This document shows, one piece after another, positions 1-11,194 of a stretch of DNA of 41,159 nucleotides (its first letter is position 1; the number at the start of each line of letters is the position of its first letter). Origin of the DNA: an uncultured Pelagibacteraceae bacterium (GTDB taxonomy: Bacteria > Pseudomonadota > Alphaproteobacteria > Pelagibacterales > Pelagibacteraceae); the NCBI GenBank assembly GCA_902587085.1, contig CACIJX010000004.1, positions 1-41,159 of the forward strand. Reading direction: 5' to 3'. Position numbers and translations under genes: made by a program. A model generated the notes under the pieces. The model saw only the letters and a list, made by a program, of their open reading frames with translations. It was not told the origin of the DNA and made no database searches.

Positions 1-1339
1 ATGTTTCCTTTTTTTTATTAAGAAAATCACTTGAAAGAATTTTTATTATTTTATTAGGAAAAATTTTTTTTAATTCTAAAAAAATTTTTTCTACACCTGG
101 TCCGTACATTTGAAATTCGCATTTTAAATTTTGTTTTTCGCATTTTTGTTTTATATTTGATTTGAAACCACAATGATGGCACATTGCTTTATTAATATGT
201 TTGTGGAATGTTAAAAAGATCGAACAATTTGGGCAAGAAAGTTTTTTTCCACAATTTTTACAAATCATAAAAGGGGCATAACCACGTCTGTTAAGAAAAA
301 AAAGAACTTGGTCTTTTTTTTCAAGATATTTTTCTACAAGATTTAAAGTTTTTGAGTCTATCCAAATATTTTTATTTTTTTTATTTGTACTTAATTTAAC
401 TATTTCTGTGTTTGGAAGAGAAAAGTCTTTGTACCTTTTCTCTAACTTAGTAAAGTTATATTTTTTATTTTTAACATTCTTATAGGTTTCTAGAGATGGA
501 ACAGATGTAGATAGTAAAATTGGTATATTTTCAATTGAAGCTCTATAGATTGCCATATCTCTTGCATTATATCTTATTCCTTCGTCTTGCTTATAGGAAG
601 AGTCGTGTTCTTCATCAACAACTATTAGTCCAAGATTTCTAAAAGGTAAAAACAATGATGATCTTGCACCTACAACTATTTTTATTTTCCCGTTCATGAT
701 ATTTTGCCACATTATTTTTCTATTTTTTTTTGTAATTTTTGAATGCCATATAGCAGGTTTAAATCCAAAATAGTTTTCAAACCTTAGGTTGAATTGACTC
801 GTTAAAAAAATCTCAGGTAACAGAACGAGTATTTGTTTTTTTTCTTTTATTTTTTTTTTTATTTTTTCAAAATAAACAATTGTTTTTCCAGATCCAGTAA
901 TACCTTGTAGTAAAGTTACATTAAATTTATCACCAAAACTTTCAATATCTTTAAGACATTTTATTTGTTCCTTGTTTAAATTAAATTTTATTTTATTTTT
1001 ACTTAAAATATCTTCATAAGAAATAATTTTATCTGAGTAGAATGATTTATCTCCTAAAAACATTTTTAAAACCATTCCTTTCGGCACAAGATTATAAAGT
1101 GAAAACCAATTTACAAACTTTATTATATTTTGATTAAAAGATACTGACTTTTTTTCTAAAATAGTTTTAATTTTAAATTTTCTATCTGTTTTTTCTTGTT
1201 TGTCCCAAATAACACCTATTTCTTCCTCTTTTCCAAAAGGAACTGTAACAATAGAACCAGGTTTTAATTTTCCATATTTTCCTGATAGATATGTATGAGG
1301 ATAATCAAAGATTCTTGGGATAAGAACTGGTACTTTCAT
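1..1339 (-). CDS. priA: Primosomal protein N' (PriA helicase), 3' end truncated by window edge
   Basis: Not in the ORF track (runs off the edge). Manual minus-strand translation from ATG at 1339: MKVPVLIPRIFDYPHTYLSGKYGKLKPGSIVTVPFGKEEEIGVIWDKQEK...LNKEQIKCLKDIESFGDKFNVTLLQGITGSGKTIVYFEK; also VVDEEHDSSYKQDEGIRYNARDMAIYR and Cys-rich Zn-binding segments near the edge. Confidence 0.93.
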   Translation of the reverse strand, partial: MKVPVLIPRIFDYPHTYLSGKYGKLKPGSIVTVPFGKEEEIGVIWDKQEKTDRKFKIKTILEKKSVSFNQNIIKFVNWFSLYNLVPKGMVLKMFLGDKSFYSDKIISYEDILSKNKIKFNLNKEQIKCLKDIESFGDKFNVTLLQGITGSGKTIVYFEKIKKKIKEKKQILVLLPEIFLTSQFNLRFENYFGFKPAIWHSKITKKNRKIMWQNIMNGKIKIVVGARSSLFLPFRNLGLIVVDEEHDSSYKQDEGIRYNARDMAIYRASIENIPILLSTSVPSLETYKNVKNKKYNFTKLEKRYKDFSLPNTEIVKLSTNKKNKNIWIDSKTLNLVEKYLEKKDQVLFFLNRRGYAPFMICKNCGKKLSCPNCSIFLTFHKHINKAMCHHCGFKSNIKQKCEKQNLKCEFQMYGPGVEKIFLELKKIFPNKIIKILSSDFLNKKKET

Positions 1340-1355
1340 TTAAAAATTATTTTTT

Positions 1356-2759
1356 CTAAAAATGAATAGGTCTTTTGTCAACTGCTAACGCAGCTTCCTT
1401 AATTGCTTCAGTATGCGTTGGATGGGCATGACAAGTGCGCGCTATATCCTCAGAACTTGCTCCAAACTCCATCGCTAAACCCATTTCAGCAATCATATCT
1501 CCACAATGAGGACCTATTATATGCACTCCTAAAACTTTATCAGTTTTTGAATCTGCAAGAATTTTTACAAATCCCTCTGATTCATTATTTACTTTTGCTC
1601 TCGAATTTGCAAGAAAAGGGAATTTTCCTATTTTATAACTAACATTTAATTTCTTTAACTCTTCCTCTGTTTTGCCAACTGTAGCTACCTCGGGCGATGT
1701 ATATATAACTCCAGGTATTACATCATAATTTACATGACCTGATTGGCCTGCCAATATTTCTGCAACTGCAATTCCTTCTTCTTCTGACTTATGCGCCAAC
1801 ATTGGACCTTTAATAACGTCTCCTATCGCATAGATATTATTAATAGAGGTTTGAAATTTTTTATTAACCTCTATTCTTCCTTTTTTATCTCTCTGAACAC
1901 CAATCTTTGATAAATTTAAACCTTCTGTGTAGGGCTTTCTCCCTATAGAAACCAAAACCTTGTCACAATCTATGTTCTCTTCTTTTTTGTTAGTATTGTT
2001 AGTAAAATTGACTTTTAATTTATTACCTAAAGCTTTTACATTAGTAACTTTATGATCTAATTTAAATTTTATTCCTTGTTTTGTTAAAATTTTTTGAAAC
2101 TCTTTTGATATCTCCCTGTCCATTCCTGGTATTATATGGTCCAGAAATTCAATAACTGTAACTTCGGAGCCTAATCTGGCCCATACAGAGCCCATTTCTA
2201 GTCCTATATATCCGCCACCAATTACAATTAATTTTTCAGGTACCTGTTCAAGGGAAAGTGCACCTGTAGATGAAATTATATTTTTTTCATCTATATTAAT
2301 GCCGGGTAATGAAACTGAGCAAGAACCTGTTGCAATTACAATATTTTTTGCTTTATAGGAAGTCTTTTTTCCCTCGTTATAAACTACAACGTCATTTTTT
2401 GAAAAAAGAACTCCTTTACCTTTAATATAAGAAACTTTATTTTTTTTAAACAAAAACTCTACGCCTTTTGTTAAAACTTGAACAGATTTACTTTTATTAG
2501 CCATCATTTTTTTTAAGTTTAATTTAATATTATCTGTTTCTATTCCTATGTTGCTAAAATTATTTTTTGCTTTTGAATACATTTCTGATGAATTCAGAAG
2601 ACTTTTCGAAGGTATACAGCCAATATTTAAGCAAGTTCCGCCAAGAGTTCCTCTTGACTCTATACATCCTGTTTTAAGACCTAATTGTGCAGCTCTAATG
2701 GCACAAACATAGCCACCAGGTCCACCACCTATAACTAAAAGATCAAAATTTTCTTGCAT
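1356..2759 (-). CDS. lpdA: Dihydrolipoamide dehydrogenase (E3)
   Basis: GGGPGGYVCAIRAAQLG, redox disulfide GGTCLNIGCIPSKSLL, C-terminal HAHPTHTEA; downstream of sucAB. Confidence 0.97.
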   Translation of the reverse strand: MQENFDLLVIGGGPGGYVCAIRAAQLGLKTGCIESRGTLGGTCLNIGCIPSKSLLNSSEMYSKAKNNFSNIGIETDNIKLNLKKMMANKSKSVQVLTKGVEFLFKKNKVSYIKGKGVLFSKNDVVVYNEGKKTSYKAKNIVIATGSCSVSLPGINIDEKNIISSTGALSLEQVPEKLIVIGGGYIGLEMGSVWARLGSEVTVIEFLDHIIPGMDREISKEFQKILTKQGIKFKLDHKVTNVKALGNKLKVNFTNNTNKKEENIDCDKVLVSIGRKPYTEGLNLSKIGVQRDKKGRIEVNKKFQTSINNIYAIGDVIKGPMLAHKSEEEGIAVAEILAGQSGHVNYDVIPGVIYTSPEVATVGKTEEELKKLNVSYKIGKFPFLANSRAKVNNESEGFVKILADSKTDKVLGVHIIGPHCGDMIAEMGLAMEFGASSEDIARTCHAHPTHTEAIKEAALAVDKRPIHF

Positions 2760-2763
2760 GAAT

Positions 2764-4101
2764 TTAAACGTTTAGAAAAAGCCTTCTTGGTTCCTCTAAA
2801 GACTCTTTTACATTTTTTAAAAATGATACTGCTTCTTTACCGTCTATGATCCTATGGTCATAAGAGAGAGCTAAATACATCATTGGTTGAATTATGACTG
2901 AACCATTTACTGCAACAGGACGTTCAATAATATTATGCATCCCTAAAACACCTGACTGTGGAGGATTGAGTATTGGAGTGGAAAGCATTGAGCCATATAT
3001 GCCTCCATTTGTTATTGTAAATGTCCCACCTTGTAGATCATTAATTGTTATCTGTCCGTTTTTTGCTTTTTCACTCAAAGATAAAATATTTTTTTCAATA
3101 TCTGAAAAAGACATAACATCAGAGTCTCTTAAAACTGGCACTACAAGACCTTTATCAGTACCTACCGCAAAACTGATATTATAATAGTTTTTAAAAACAA
3201 TTTCTTCATTTTGTATCTCAGCATTAATTGCAGGATAATTTTTAAGAGCAACTATACAAGCTTTAACAAAAAATGACATGAAGCCTAATTTTACAGAATA
3301 TTTTTTTTGAAATTCTTGTTGATAATCTTTTCTTATATCGATTATATTTTTCATGTTTACTTCATTAAATGTTGTAAGCATCGCTGCATTATTTTGTGCT
3401 TCTTTGAGTCTTTTAGCTATAGTTAACCTTAATCTTGTCATTTTAATTCTTTCTTCAGGACCGTTAGTTTGTCTTTTCAAATCTGGTTGCGGTTTAACAC
3501 CCATAAGGTCAAGTAGATCACCTTTTAAAATAGTTCCGTGTTTTCCCGTTCCTTCTATTTGACTTAAATCAATATTTTTTTCTTGCGCAATTTTTCTAGC
3601 AGATGGGGAAACAGCTCTTGGGTCTTTTTTTATTTTTACTTTTTTTTCTTCTTTTAAAACAAGTGCTGGCTCTTCGTAAACTTCTTGTAAAATTAAAGGC
3701 TGAGAGCCATTGCTAGAGGATTTTTCATTTCCGTTAGTTTTTTTTGTTTCATAATTTTTATTTTCAACAAACTCTTTTTTTTCCTCAAAAAGTGAAATGG
3801 GTTTTTCTTTTTTTGGTGGTGGAGTATATTTTTTTTCTTTGTGTTCTGATATTTTTTTTGGATTATTCTCACTTACACTGCCTAATAATGCACCTACCTG
3901 AACGGTGTTGCCCTCTTGCACATCAATTTTCTCTAATATACCTGTTTTAGGTGAGGGAACTTCAACATTAACTTTATCTGTTTCAAGTTCAACAAGGGGC
4001 TCGTCCGAGTTCACCTCCTGACCAACAGTTTTTAGCCATTTAGAGACTGTTGCTTCTGTTACTGATTCCCCTAATGCCGGTACTAATATTTTTTCTGCCA
4101 T
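2764..4101 (-). CDS. sucB: 2-oxoglutarate dehydrogenase E2, dihydrolipoamide succinyltransferase
   Basis: Lipoyl domain with [16 protein letters not shown], peripheral subunit-binding domain [32 protein letters not shown], catalytic domain ending [19 protein letters not shown]. Confidence 0.97.
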   Translation of the reverse strand: MAEKILVPALGESVTEATVSKWLKTVGQEVNSDEPLVELETDKVNVEVPSPKTGILEKIDVQEGNTVQVGALLGSVSENNPKKISEHKEKKYTPPPKKEKPISLFEEKKEFVENKNYETKKTNGNEKSSSNGSQPLILQEVYEEPALVLKEEKKVKIKKDPRAVSPSARKIAQEKNIDLSQIEGTGKHGTILKGDLLDLMGVKPQPDLKRQTNGPEERIKMTRLRLTIAKRLKEAQNNAAMLTTFNEVNMKNIIDIRKDYQQEFQKKYSVKLGFMSFFVKACIVALKNYPAINAEIQNEEIVFKNYYNISFAVGTDKGLVVPVLRDSDVMSFSDIEKNILSLSEKAKNGQITINDLQGGTFTITNGGIYGSMLSTPILNPPQSGVLGMHNIIERPVAVNGSVIIQPMMYLALSYDHRIIDGKEAVSFLKNVKESLEEPRRLFLNV

Positions 4102-6999
4102 TTAATTACTTGTTACCTTTTCTAATATTTCTTTTTGTTCTGCAAGATGTTTATTAAGGTTACCTGTGGCTGGTGATGCAGCTGCATTTCGGCCTACATA
4201 TTTAACCTTTTCGCCTTTTACTCGAATGATTTCCAAAGTTCTATCAATATAATGTCGCGCTGTATTCCATGCTCCCATATTCATAGGCTCTTCTTGGCAC
4301 CAGAAAAATTCTGCGTTTTCATATCTTTTCAGTTGTTTTCCAAGCTGTTTGACTGGAAAAGGGTATAATTGTTCAATTCTTATAAAAACAGTTTTATCTT
4401 CCTTGTTTTTTTCACGTGCCTCAATAAGATCAAAGTAAATTTTTCCAGAGCACATTACTACTTTTTTTATTTTTTTGTCTTTTTTTAATTCAATTAAGTT
4501 ACTACCATTTAAATAAGCGTGATCTTCTAAAATTCTATGAAAAGAATTTTTTTTCGTAAAGTCTTCAAGATTTGAAATACATCTTTTATGCCTCAATAAG
4601 GATTTTGGAGTCAACACTATCAAAGGTTTTCTAAAACCTCTATGCATCTGCCTTCTTAGAACATGAAAGTAATTTGCTGGAGTTGTACAATTTACTACTT
4701 GTAAATTGTCCTGAGAACAAAGTTGTAAAAATCTTTCCAATCTTGCGGAAGAATGTTCGGGTCCCTGTCCTTCATAACCATGAGGCAATAGCATTACTAG
4801 ACCGCTTGCTCTTGACCATTTAGATTCTCCAGAAGCTATAAATTGATCAATTACAACTTGAGCACCATTTGCAAAATCACCAAATTGTGCCTCCCATAAA
4901 ACTAATGTTTCAGGCTCTGAAAGAGAGTAACCAAATTCAAATCCAAGAACTCCTAATTCAGATAAAAGGCTGTCTATTACTTCAAAATTTTTTTGTTTTT
5001 TTGATAAATTATGTAATGGAATGTATCTATCGTGATTATCTTGGTTCCTTAAAACTGAATGTCTTTGACTAAAAGTTCCTCTGCCAGAGTCCTGTCCTGA
5101 TAATCTGACAGAAAATCCCTCTTCTAAAAGGGTACCAAAAGCTAATGTCTCAGCTGTTGACCAATCAATTGGTTTATTTTCAGTGAACATTTTCCTTTTA
5201 AGATCAAATATTTTAGCCAAGGTTTTGTGAACACTAAACTCTTTGGGTATATGAGTAATTTTTTTTCCTATAGATATTAATTCCTTTTTTTCAACGCCTG
5301 TAACTCCTCTTCTGTCTTGTCCTATTTCAGGTTTAAATCTTGACCAAACCCCATCAAACCATTTCATTTTGATTTTGTAATCTTTGGCGCCTGAAAACTC
5401 TCTATCTAAAAAATTCCTGAACTCTTTAATTTTTGAGTCAATGTATGTCTCTGAAATCAAACCATCTTTTAAAAGTTTTTTACCATAAATTTTAAGAGTT
5501 GTAGGATGTGACTTGATTTTCTTATACATTAATGGTTGGGTAAAAGATGGTTCATCCCCCTCGTTATGTCCAAACCTTCTATAACAAACCATGTCAATCA
5601 CAACATCCCTATTAAATTTTTGTCTAAATTCAGTTGCAATTTTAGCGCAGTGAACTACTGCTTCTGGGTCGTCAGCGTTTACATGAAAAATCGGTGCCTG
5701 AACCATTTTAGCTAAATCAGAAGGATATGGGGAAGATCTCGCAAATCTTGGCGCTGTTGTAAAACCGATTTGATTATTTACAATAATATGAATGGTGCCT
5801 CCAATATTATGACCTGGTAAACCAGACATTGCAAAACACTCAGCAACTACGCCTTGTCCAGCAAAAGCTGCGTCACCATGAATTAATACTGGAACAACTT
5901 TTTTTCTATTTTTATCTTTATGAAAAAATTGTTTAGCTCTAACCTGACCTAAAACAACTGGGTTAACGGCCTCTAAATGTGAAGGATTATCTGTCAAACT
6001 AATGTGAACTAAATTGCCATCGAACTCCCTATTGGCAGATGCTCCTAAATGGTATTTCACATCTCCTTCAAAATCTTTTTTTGAATTAATACGTTCACCA
6101 AAAAATTCTTTGAAAATTGCCTTAAATGGCTTCTGCATCATATTTCCTAAAACGTTAAGCCTACCTCGGTGGGACATACCAATTTTGACCTCTTTAACAC
6201 CTAGGTGTCCCCCTCTTTTAATAATTTGCTCTAAAGCTGGAATTAACGACTCGCCACCGTCCAAACCAAATCTCTTTGTTCCAACAAATTTAACATGAAG
6301 GAATTTTTCAAAACCTTCGGCTTCCACTAATTTGTTGAGAATAGCTTTTTTACCATTTTCTGTAAAATTGATACCTTTCTCTTTGCCCTCTATTCTATCT
6401 CTAATCCAATTTTTTTCGTCTGGATCACTCATATGCATATATTCATATCCAATTTTTTGACAATAAGTTTTTTTTGCTGTTTCAATAACCTCTTGTAGAG
6501 TTGCTGTCTGCAAACCCATTACTCCGTCTAAAAATATTTTTTTATTTAAGTCTTTTCCTGAAAAGCCATAAGTCTCCTGTTTTAATTCAGGATGTTCATC
6601 ACTTTTTTGAAGGTTCAATGGATCTAAATTTGAAATTAAATGACCTCTTATTCTATATGCCCTTAGAAGCATGTTGGCTCTTATAGAATCTTTTGCTGCA
6701 TATAATATATCTTGATTGTCTGATTTAACATCTTGATTTCCATTTTGTTTATTAACATTTTTAAGATTTTCGTAATTATTAACTTTAATTTTTTTCTTGG
6801 GAGACCAACTTGGCCCGTTTGCATTTTTTAAAATTTTTTCTTTATCGTCATTAAGGCCCTCAAAAAATTTCCTCCATTCTTCAGAAAGCTTTTCAGGATT
6901 TTTAAGATATTCTGCATATAATGTTTCAACAAATTCAGAGCTGTTGTTACCTAAAAATGAGGTTTTTTCGAAAATATTATTATTCTTATTAGTAGACAT
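4102..6999 (-). CDS. sucA: 2-oxoglutarate dehydrogenase E1
   Basis: 965 aa; IGMSHRGRLNVLGN, HGDAAFAGQGVVAE, RRFGHNEGDEPSFTQP, LPHGYEGQGPEHSSARLERFLQL; immediately upstream of sucB. Confidence 0.97.
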   Translation of the reverse strand: MSTNKNNNIFEKTSFLGNNSSEFVETLYAEYLKNPEKLSEEWRKFFEGLNDDKEKILKNANGPSWSPKKKIKVNNYENLKNVNKQNGNQDVKSDNQDILYAAKDSIRANMLLRAYRIRGHLISNLDPLNLQKSDEHPELKQETYGFSGKDLNKKIFLDGVMGLQTATLQEVIETAKKTYCQKIGYEYMHMSDPDEKNWIRDRIEGKEKGINFTENGKKAILNKLVEAEGFEKFLHVKFVGTKRFGLDGGESLIPALEQIIKRGGHLGVKEVKIGMSHRGRLNVLGNMMQKPFKAIFKEFFGERINSKKDFEGDVKYHLGASANREFDGNLVHISLTDNPSHLEAVNPVVLGQVRAKQFFHKDKNRKKVVPVLIHGDAAFAGQGVVAECFAMSGLPGHNIGGTIHIIVNNQIGFTTAPRFARSSPYPSDLAKMVQAPIFHVNADDPEAVVHCAKIATEFRQKFNRDVVIDMVCYRRFGHNEGDEPSFTQPLMYKKIKSHPTTLKIYGKKLLKDGLISETYIDSKIKEFRNFLDREFSGAKDYKIKMKWFDGVWSRFKPEIGQDRRGVTGVEKKELISIGKKITHIPKEFSVHKTLAKIFDLKRKMFTENKPIDWSTAETLAFGTLLEEGFSVRLSGQDSGRGTFSQRHSVLRNQDNHDRYIPLHNLSKKQKNFEVIDSLLSELGVLGFEFGYSLSEPETLVLWEAQFGDFANGAQVVIDQFIASGESKWSRASGLVMLLPHGYEGQGPEHSSARLERFLQLCSQDNLQVVNCTTPANYFHVLRRQMHRGFRKPLIVLTPKSLLRHKRCISNLEDFTKKNSFHRILEDHAYLNGSNLIELKKDKKIKKVVMCSGKIYFDLIEAREKNKEDKTVFIRIEQLYPFPVKQLGKQLKRYENAEFFWCQEEPMNMGAWNTARHYIDRTLEIIRVKGEKVKYVGRNAAASPATGNLNKHLAEQKEILEKVTSN

Positions 7000-7035
7000 T
7001 ATTTTTTTAACTATAATAACATAAAAATTGATTTT

Positions 7036-7911
7036 TTAACTTTTAAGTTTATTTAAGAGTGTTTTTCCAATATCTGCGGGTGATTTTGATATTGTAATTC
7101 CTGCAGATTTCATCATTTCTATTTTTTCTTCAGCTCCGCCTTTGCCCCCAGATATAATTGCGCCAGCATGTCCCATCCTCCTACCTGGAGGTGCGGTAAG
7201 CCCAGCAACAAAACCCACTATGGGTTTTTTTATTTTAGATCTTTTTAAAAATTCAGCCGCTTCTTCCTCAGCTAAACCTCCGATTTCACCGATCATAACT
7301 ATAGAGTGTGTATTTTCATCTTTTAAAAACATATCTAGACAATCAATAAAATTTGTTCCATTGATAGGATCACCTCCAATACCGATACATGTTGATTGTC
7401 CAAGACCGCTCTGAGAGGTTTGAGCAACTGCCTCGTATGTGAGCGTACCTGATCTTGACACAATTCCAACAGTACCCTTTTTGTGTATGTTGCCAGGCAT
7501 TATCCCTATCTTGCATTCATCTGGAGTTATTATGCCGGGACAATTTGGTCCTATTAGCCTGGTTTTTCCTTTAACTATTTGTTGTTTAACCTTTAACATA
7601 TCTAACACAGGAATTCCCTCTGTTATGCAAACAATAAGATCTAAATTTGCGTTAATTCCTTCTAAGATTGCATCTGCTGCAAATTTTGGGGGCACATATA
7701 TCATTGAAGCATTTGCTCCTGTCTTTTCTTTTGCATCAATAACGGTATTAAAAACTGGCAAACCTAAATGTTTTTGACCTCCTTTTTTTGGAGTTACTCC
7801 GCCAACTAGTTGAGTTCCATATTCTATCGCCTTTTCAGAGTGAAAAGTTCCATGTGTTCCAGTAAATCCTTGGCATATAACTTTGGTATTTTTATTTACT
7901 AAGATTGACAT
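7036..7911 (-). CDS. sucD: Succinyl-CoA ligase alpha subunit
   Basis: [31 protein letters not shown], phospho-His region [15 protein letters not shown]. Confidence 0.97.
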   Translation of the reverse strand: MSILVNKNTKVICQGFTGTHGTFHSEKAIEYGTQLVGGVTPKKGGQKHLGLPVFNTVIDAKEKTGANASMIYVPPKFAADAILEGINANLDLIVCITEGIPVLDMLKVKQQIVKGKTRLIGPNCPGIITPDECKIGIMPGNIHKKGTVGIVSRSGTLTYEAVAQTSQSGLGQSTCIGIGGDPINGTNFIDCLDMFLKDENTHSIVMIGEIGGLAEEEAAEFLKRSKIKKPIVGFVAGLTAPPGRRMGHAGAIISGGKGGAEEKIEMMKSAGITISKSPADIGKTLLNKLKS

Positions 7912-9074
7912 TATTTTATTGCACTTACAATTTTTTTTGCCGCATCATTTAAATTAGATGCTGACAAAATTTTGAGTCCTGAGTCATCTAAAATTTTCTT
8001 ACCTTCTTCAAAATTGGTACCTGCTAGTCTAACGACTAAAGGTATATTTATATTAATTTCTCGAGCAGCCTCTATAACACCTTGGGCAAGAATATCGCAA
8101 CGCATAATTCCACCAAAAATATTAATCAATATTCCTTTTACTTTTTTATCTGATAAGATTAATTTAAATGCTGCAGATACTTGTTCTTTTGTTGCTCCTC
8201 CTCCAACATCTAGAAAATTTGCAGGCTCTTTGCCATATAGTTTAATTATATCCATAGTTGCCATTGCTAAACCTGCTCCATTTACCATGCATCCAATATT
8301 TCCATTTAACTTTATGTATGCTAAATCATGTTTACTGGCTTCGATTTCTACTGGATCTTCTTCATTTAAATCTCTCAATTTTAAAATTTCAGGTCTTCTA
8401 AATATTGCATTATCATCAAAATTCATCTTTGCATCCAAGCAAATAATTTTTTTTTCTTTAGTAATAATTAAAGGATTGATCTCAATTAAACTTGCATCTC
8501 TCTCTAGAATTATTTTATACAAAGAAATTATAAGTGCTTTGGCCTCTTTTTTTTGTAATTCGTCAAATTCAAATACCGAGATTATTTCTTCAATTTCTTT
8601 TTCGTTTGGACCCTTCTCATTAAATTCTATTTTTTTTGTTTTAATCTTTTTCGGAGTTTCTGCTGCCACTTTTTCTATATCCACTCCTCCTTCAGTGCTG
8701 CTAATAAATGCGATTTTTGAGGTCTCTCTATCTACAAGACAAGAAAGATAAAATTCTTTAGAAATATCCGAGGCTTCCTCTATATAAAGTCTTTTAACTA
8801 TTTTTCCCTCTGGACCTGTTTGATGAGTAATAAGTTTTTTTCCCATCATTTTTTTTGCCTCAAGCTCTAATTCGGAAATGCTTTTTACCAGCTTAACTCC
8901 ACCAGCCTTACCTCTTCCGCCTGCATGAATTTGGGCTTTTAAAACAAATTTTTCACTTTTTAACTTAGAAATTTTTTCTTTAATATTATCGGTTGAGAAT
9001 ATTACAGTGCCATTTGAGACTGGAGCTCCAAATTCTTTTAAAATTTCTTTGGCTTGATGTTCGTGTATATTCAT
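7911..9074 (-). CDS. sucC: Succinyl-CoA ligase beta subunit (ADP-forming)
   Basis: [68 protein letters not shown]; overlaps sucD by 1 nt. Confidence 0.97.
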   Translation of the reverse strand: MNIHEHQAKEILKEFGAPVSNGTVIFSTDNIKEKISKLKSEKFVLKAQIHAGGRGKAGGVKLVKSISELELEAKKMMGKKLITHQTGPEGKIVKRLYIEEASDISKEFYLSCLVDRETSKIAFISSTEGGVDIEKVAAETPKKIKTKKIEFNEKGPNEKEIEEIISVFEFDELQKKEAKALIISLYKIILERDASLIEINPLIITKEKKIICLDAKMNFDDNAIFRRPEILKLRDLNEEDPVEIEASKHDLAYIKLNGNIGCMVNGAGLAMATMDIIKLYGKEPANFLDVGGGATKEQVSAAFKLILSDKKVKGILINIFGGIMRCDILAQGVIEAAREININIPLVVRLAGTNFEEGKKILDDSGLKILSASNLNDAAKKIVSAIK

Positions 9075-9203
9075 TTGAATAATCTATATATATATAAAAA
9101 GGTTCATAAATACAGCAATAAATTAATAAAAAATTCGATTCTTAAAATTGTCTTAATCTTTACTAATATATAAATTAATCATATTAAAATTTAAACTTGT
9201 GCG

Positions 9204-10853
9204 ATGAGTCTTTTAAAACAAAATTCGAGTAAAGTTATTATATTAATTATTTTTTCAGGATTATTTCTTGTCGGAATAAATACTTATCAAGACTATGGGA
9301 TTTCTGTAGATGAAAAATTTCAAAGATCAAATGGCTTTTTTTGGCTAGATTATTTATTGAGTTACACCAATTTAAATGATTTAAAAAATTTAGTATCACA
9401 AAAACTAATTGATATAGAAGATTTTACTCTTGCTGATGTTAGTAAGTTTAAAATTTATGGTATTCTTTTTGATCTACCTGCAGCCTTATTGGAAGTTTTA
9501 TTAAAGTTAGAGGATACAAAAGATATATATAATTTAAGACATCTTTTAAATTTTCTTTATTTTTTTGTTGGATCAATTTTTTTTTATAAGATTTTAATAA
9601 ATAGATTTAACAGTTTTATTAGTTTGATTGGTACATTATTTTTTCTGTCGTCTCCAAGGATATATGGAGAAAGTTTTTATAATTCCAAGGATATTATTTT
9701 TCTTAGTTTTTTGTGTATTGCAATCTTTTATTGCTTTCAGTTTTTAAAGAAGAAAGGTGTATATAATTTAATTTTATTTTCATTTTTTACTGCAGCGTGC
9801 ATACAGACTAGGGTAATAGGGATTTTTTTACCCTTTTCATTTTTAATTTTTTACATATTCGCTATTATTTCCGATAAAAAAGAAATTACTTTCATTTCAA
9901 AATATCTATTTTACTTCGGAATGACTTTTTTATTTTTGTTTCTATTTTGGCCATATTTGTGGGGAAATCCTGTACAAAATTTATTAAACATTTTTTCTAA
10001 TTTATCCTCTTTAACTCCTGATATTAAAATTTTTTTTAATGGTAAGTTTATTGATGCAAGTTATATGCCTTATGAATATTTACCAACGTGGATGATTATT
10101 TCTTCTCCGATCATTAATTCGATATTATTTATTTCTGGTTCAATTTTATTATTTTCTAGACTATTTAAAAGACTAATTACTTTTGAAAATCTTAAATACA
10201 ATAAATTTGATTTATGGAGAAGCGTAAGTGAACAGAAAGATCTTTTTATTTTAATTAATTTTTATTTAATATTATTAATATTAATTTCATTTAACATTAC
10301 TTTAATTAATTCTTGGAGGTACGTATTTTTTTTACATATCTTTGTAATATATATTTCAACATTTTTTATTCATTATTTATTTACTAAATTTAAAGACAAA
10401 AAAAAGATTTTTGGTTTTAAATTTTTATTAATTTCATTTATTTTTTTAAATCTTTATAAAATTAATTCCTACCACCCTTTTCAAGGTCTTTACTTTAATT
10501 CATTGCTGTCTTCAAAATACAAAAATAATTTTGAAATTGATCATAGCTCTATATCAGGTAAAGATGCTTTGAACTGGATTGTTAATAATGAAGATAGTGA
10601 TAAAAAAATTAAAATTGGAACTGCATCTTGGTCTCCTTTGTATAGAAATATAGATGGTTTAGAAAAAGAGAAACGAGAACTTATCAATTTTGTCGGTCAG
10701 AATTACAGCGACGCAAAATATATATATACCAATAATATTTCTGAAGTTGATAAAACCAAAGATAAAAAATATGATATTCCAAAAGATTTTAAACAGATTT
10801 ATAGTTTTATGATAGATGACCTTGTTATATATGAAATATATAAAAGAAAGTAA
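9204..10853 (+). CDS. Multi-TM GT-C fold glycosyltransferase-like membrane protein (ArnT/PMT-GT39-like)
   Basis: 549 aa, many hydrophobic segments; an early acidic motif after TM1 (TYQDYGISVDEKFQ) typical of GT-C enzymes; soluble C-terminal tail. Confidence 0.6.
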   Translation: MSLLKQNSSKVIILIIFSGLFLVGINTYQDYGISVDEKFQRSNGFFWLDYLLSYTNLNDLKNLVSQKLIDIEDFTLADVSKFKIYGILFDLPAALLEVLLKLEDTKDIYNLRHLLNFLYFFVGSIFFYKILINRFNSFISLIGTLFFLSSPRIYGESFYNSKDIIFLSFLCIAIFYCFQFLKKKGVYNLILFSFFTAACIQTRVIGIFLPFSFLIFYIFAIISDKKEITFISKYLFYFGMTFLFLFLFWPYLWGNPVQNLLNIFSNLSSLTPDIKIFFNGKFIDASYMPYEYLPTWMIISSPIINSILFISGSILLFSRLFKRLITFENLKYNKFDLWRSVSEQKDLFILINFYLILLILISFNITLINSWRYVFFLHIFVIYISTFFIHYLFTKFKDKKKIFGFKFLLISFIFLNLYKINSYHPFQGLYFNSLLSSKYKNNFEIDHSSISGKDALNWIVNNEDSDKKIKIGTASWSPLYRNIDGLEKEKRELINFVGQNYSDAKYIYTNNISEVDKTKDKKYDIPKDFKQIYSFMIDDLVIYEIYKRK

Positions 10854-10855
10854 AA

Positions 10856-11122
10856 ATGAAAATATTTTTTTATAAATCTTTAATAACTTTTGTTTTAGTA
10901 TTTATTTTTTATCAACTTACTATTGGCGCAAAAGTAAGGGACTTAGAATCTAAGATTAATAATATCTCGTCTAAAGAAAATATTGAATATATAAAAGATA
11001 AGGTAAGAGAAGAAATGAAAAATGCAATAAATAAAGATAAATATTTTGAAGAGCAGGATGCTATACTTTTGAGGAACTTTTTAGATAAAATTTCATCTGA
11101 ATTAAAAATTAAACCAAATTGA
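10856..11122 (+). CDS. Small membrane-anchored coiled-coil protein of unknown function
   Basis: 88 aa, starts 2 nt after the preceding stop; one N-terminal hydrophobic helix, then a charged helical region. Confidence 0.6.
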   Translation: MKIFFYKSLITFVLVFIFYQLTIGAKVRDLESKINNISSKENIEYIKDKVREEMKNAINKDKYFEEQDAILLRNFLDKISSELKIKPN

Positions 11123-11194
11123 GTTGAATAAAATAATTTTTTTATTGGCTATGCATAATAACATAGTAGACATAAAAGTTTTGGATTTAAAAAA

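Noticed and set aside
7142-7777. Plus-strand ORFs of 90 and 112 aa
   Set aside because: Antisense to sucD coding sequence; Pro/Ser/Ile-rich shadow translations.
7972-8751. 259-aa plus-strand ORF
   Set aside because: Entirely antisense to sucC, whose motifs are unambiguous; Ser/Ile/Phe-rich shadow ORF composition and no recognisable domain.
9075-9203. TATATATATA run between sucC and the GT-C gene as a regulatory element
   Set aside because: Probably a divergent promoter region, but AT repeats are expected by chance at this base composition; no specific boxes could be defended.
11123-11194. CTATG...CATAG inverted repeat upstream of the GNAT gene
   Set aside because: Only a 5-bp AT-rich stem; indistinguishable from background.
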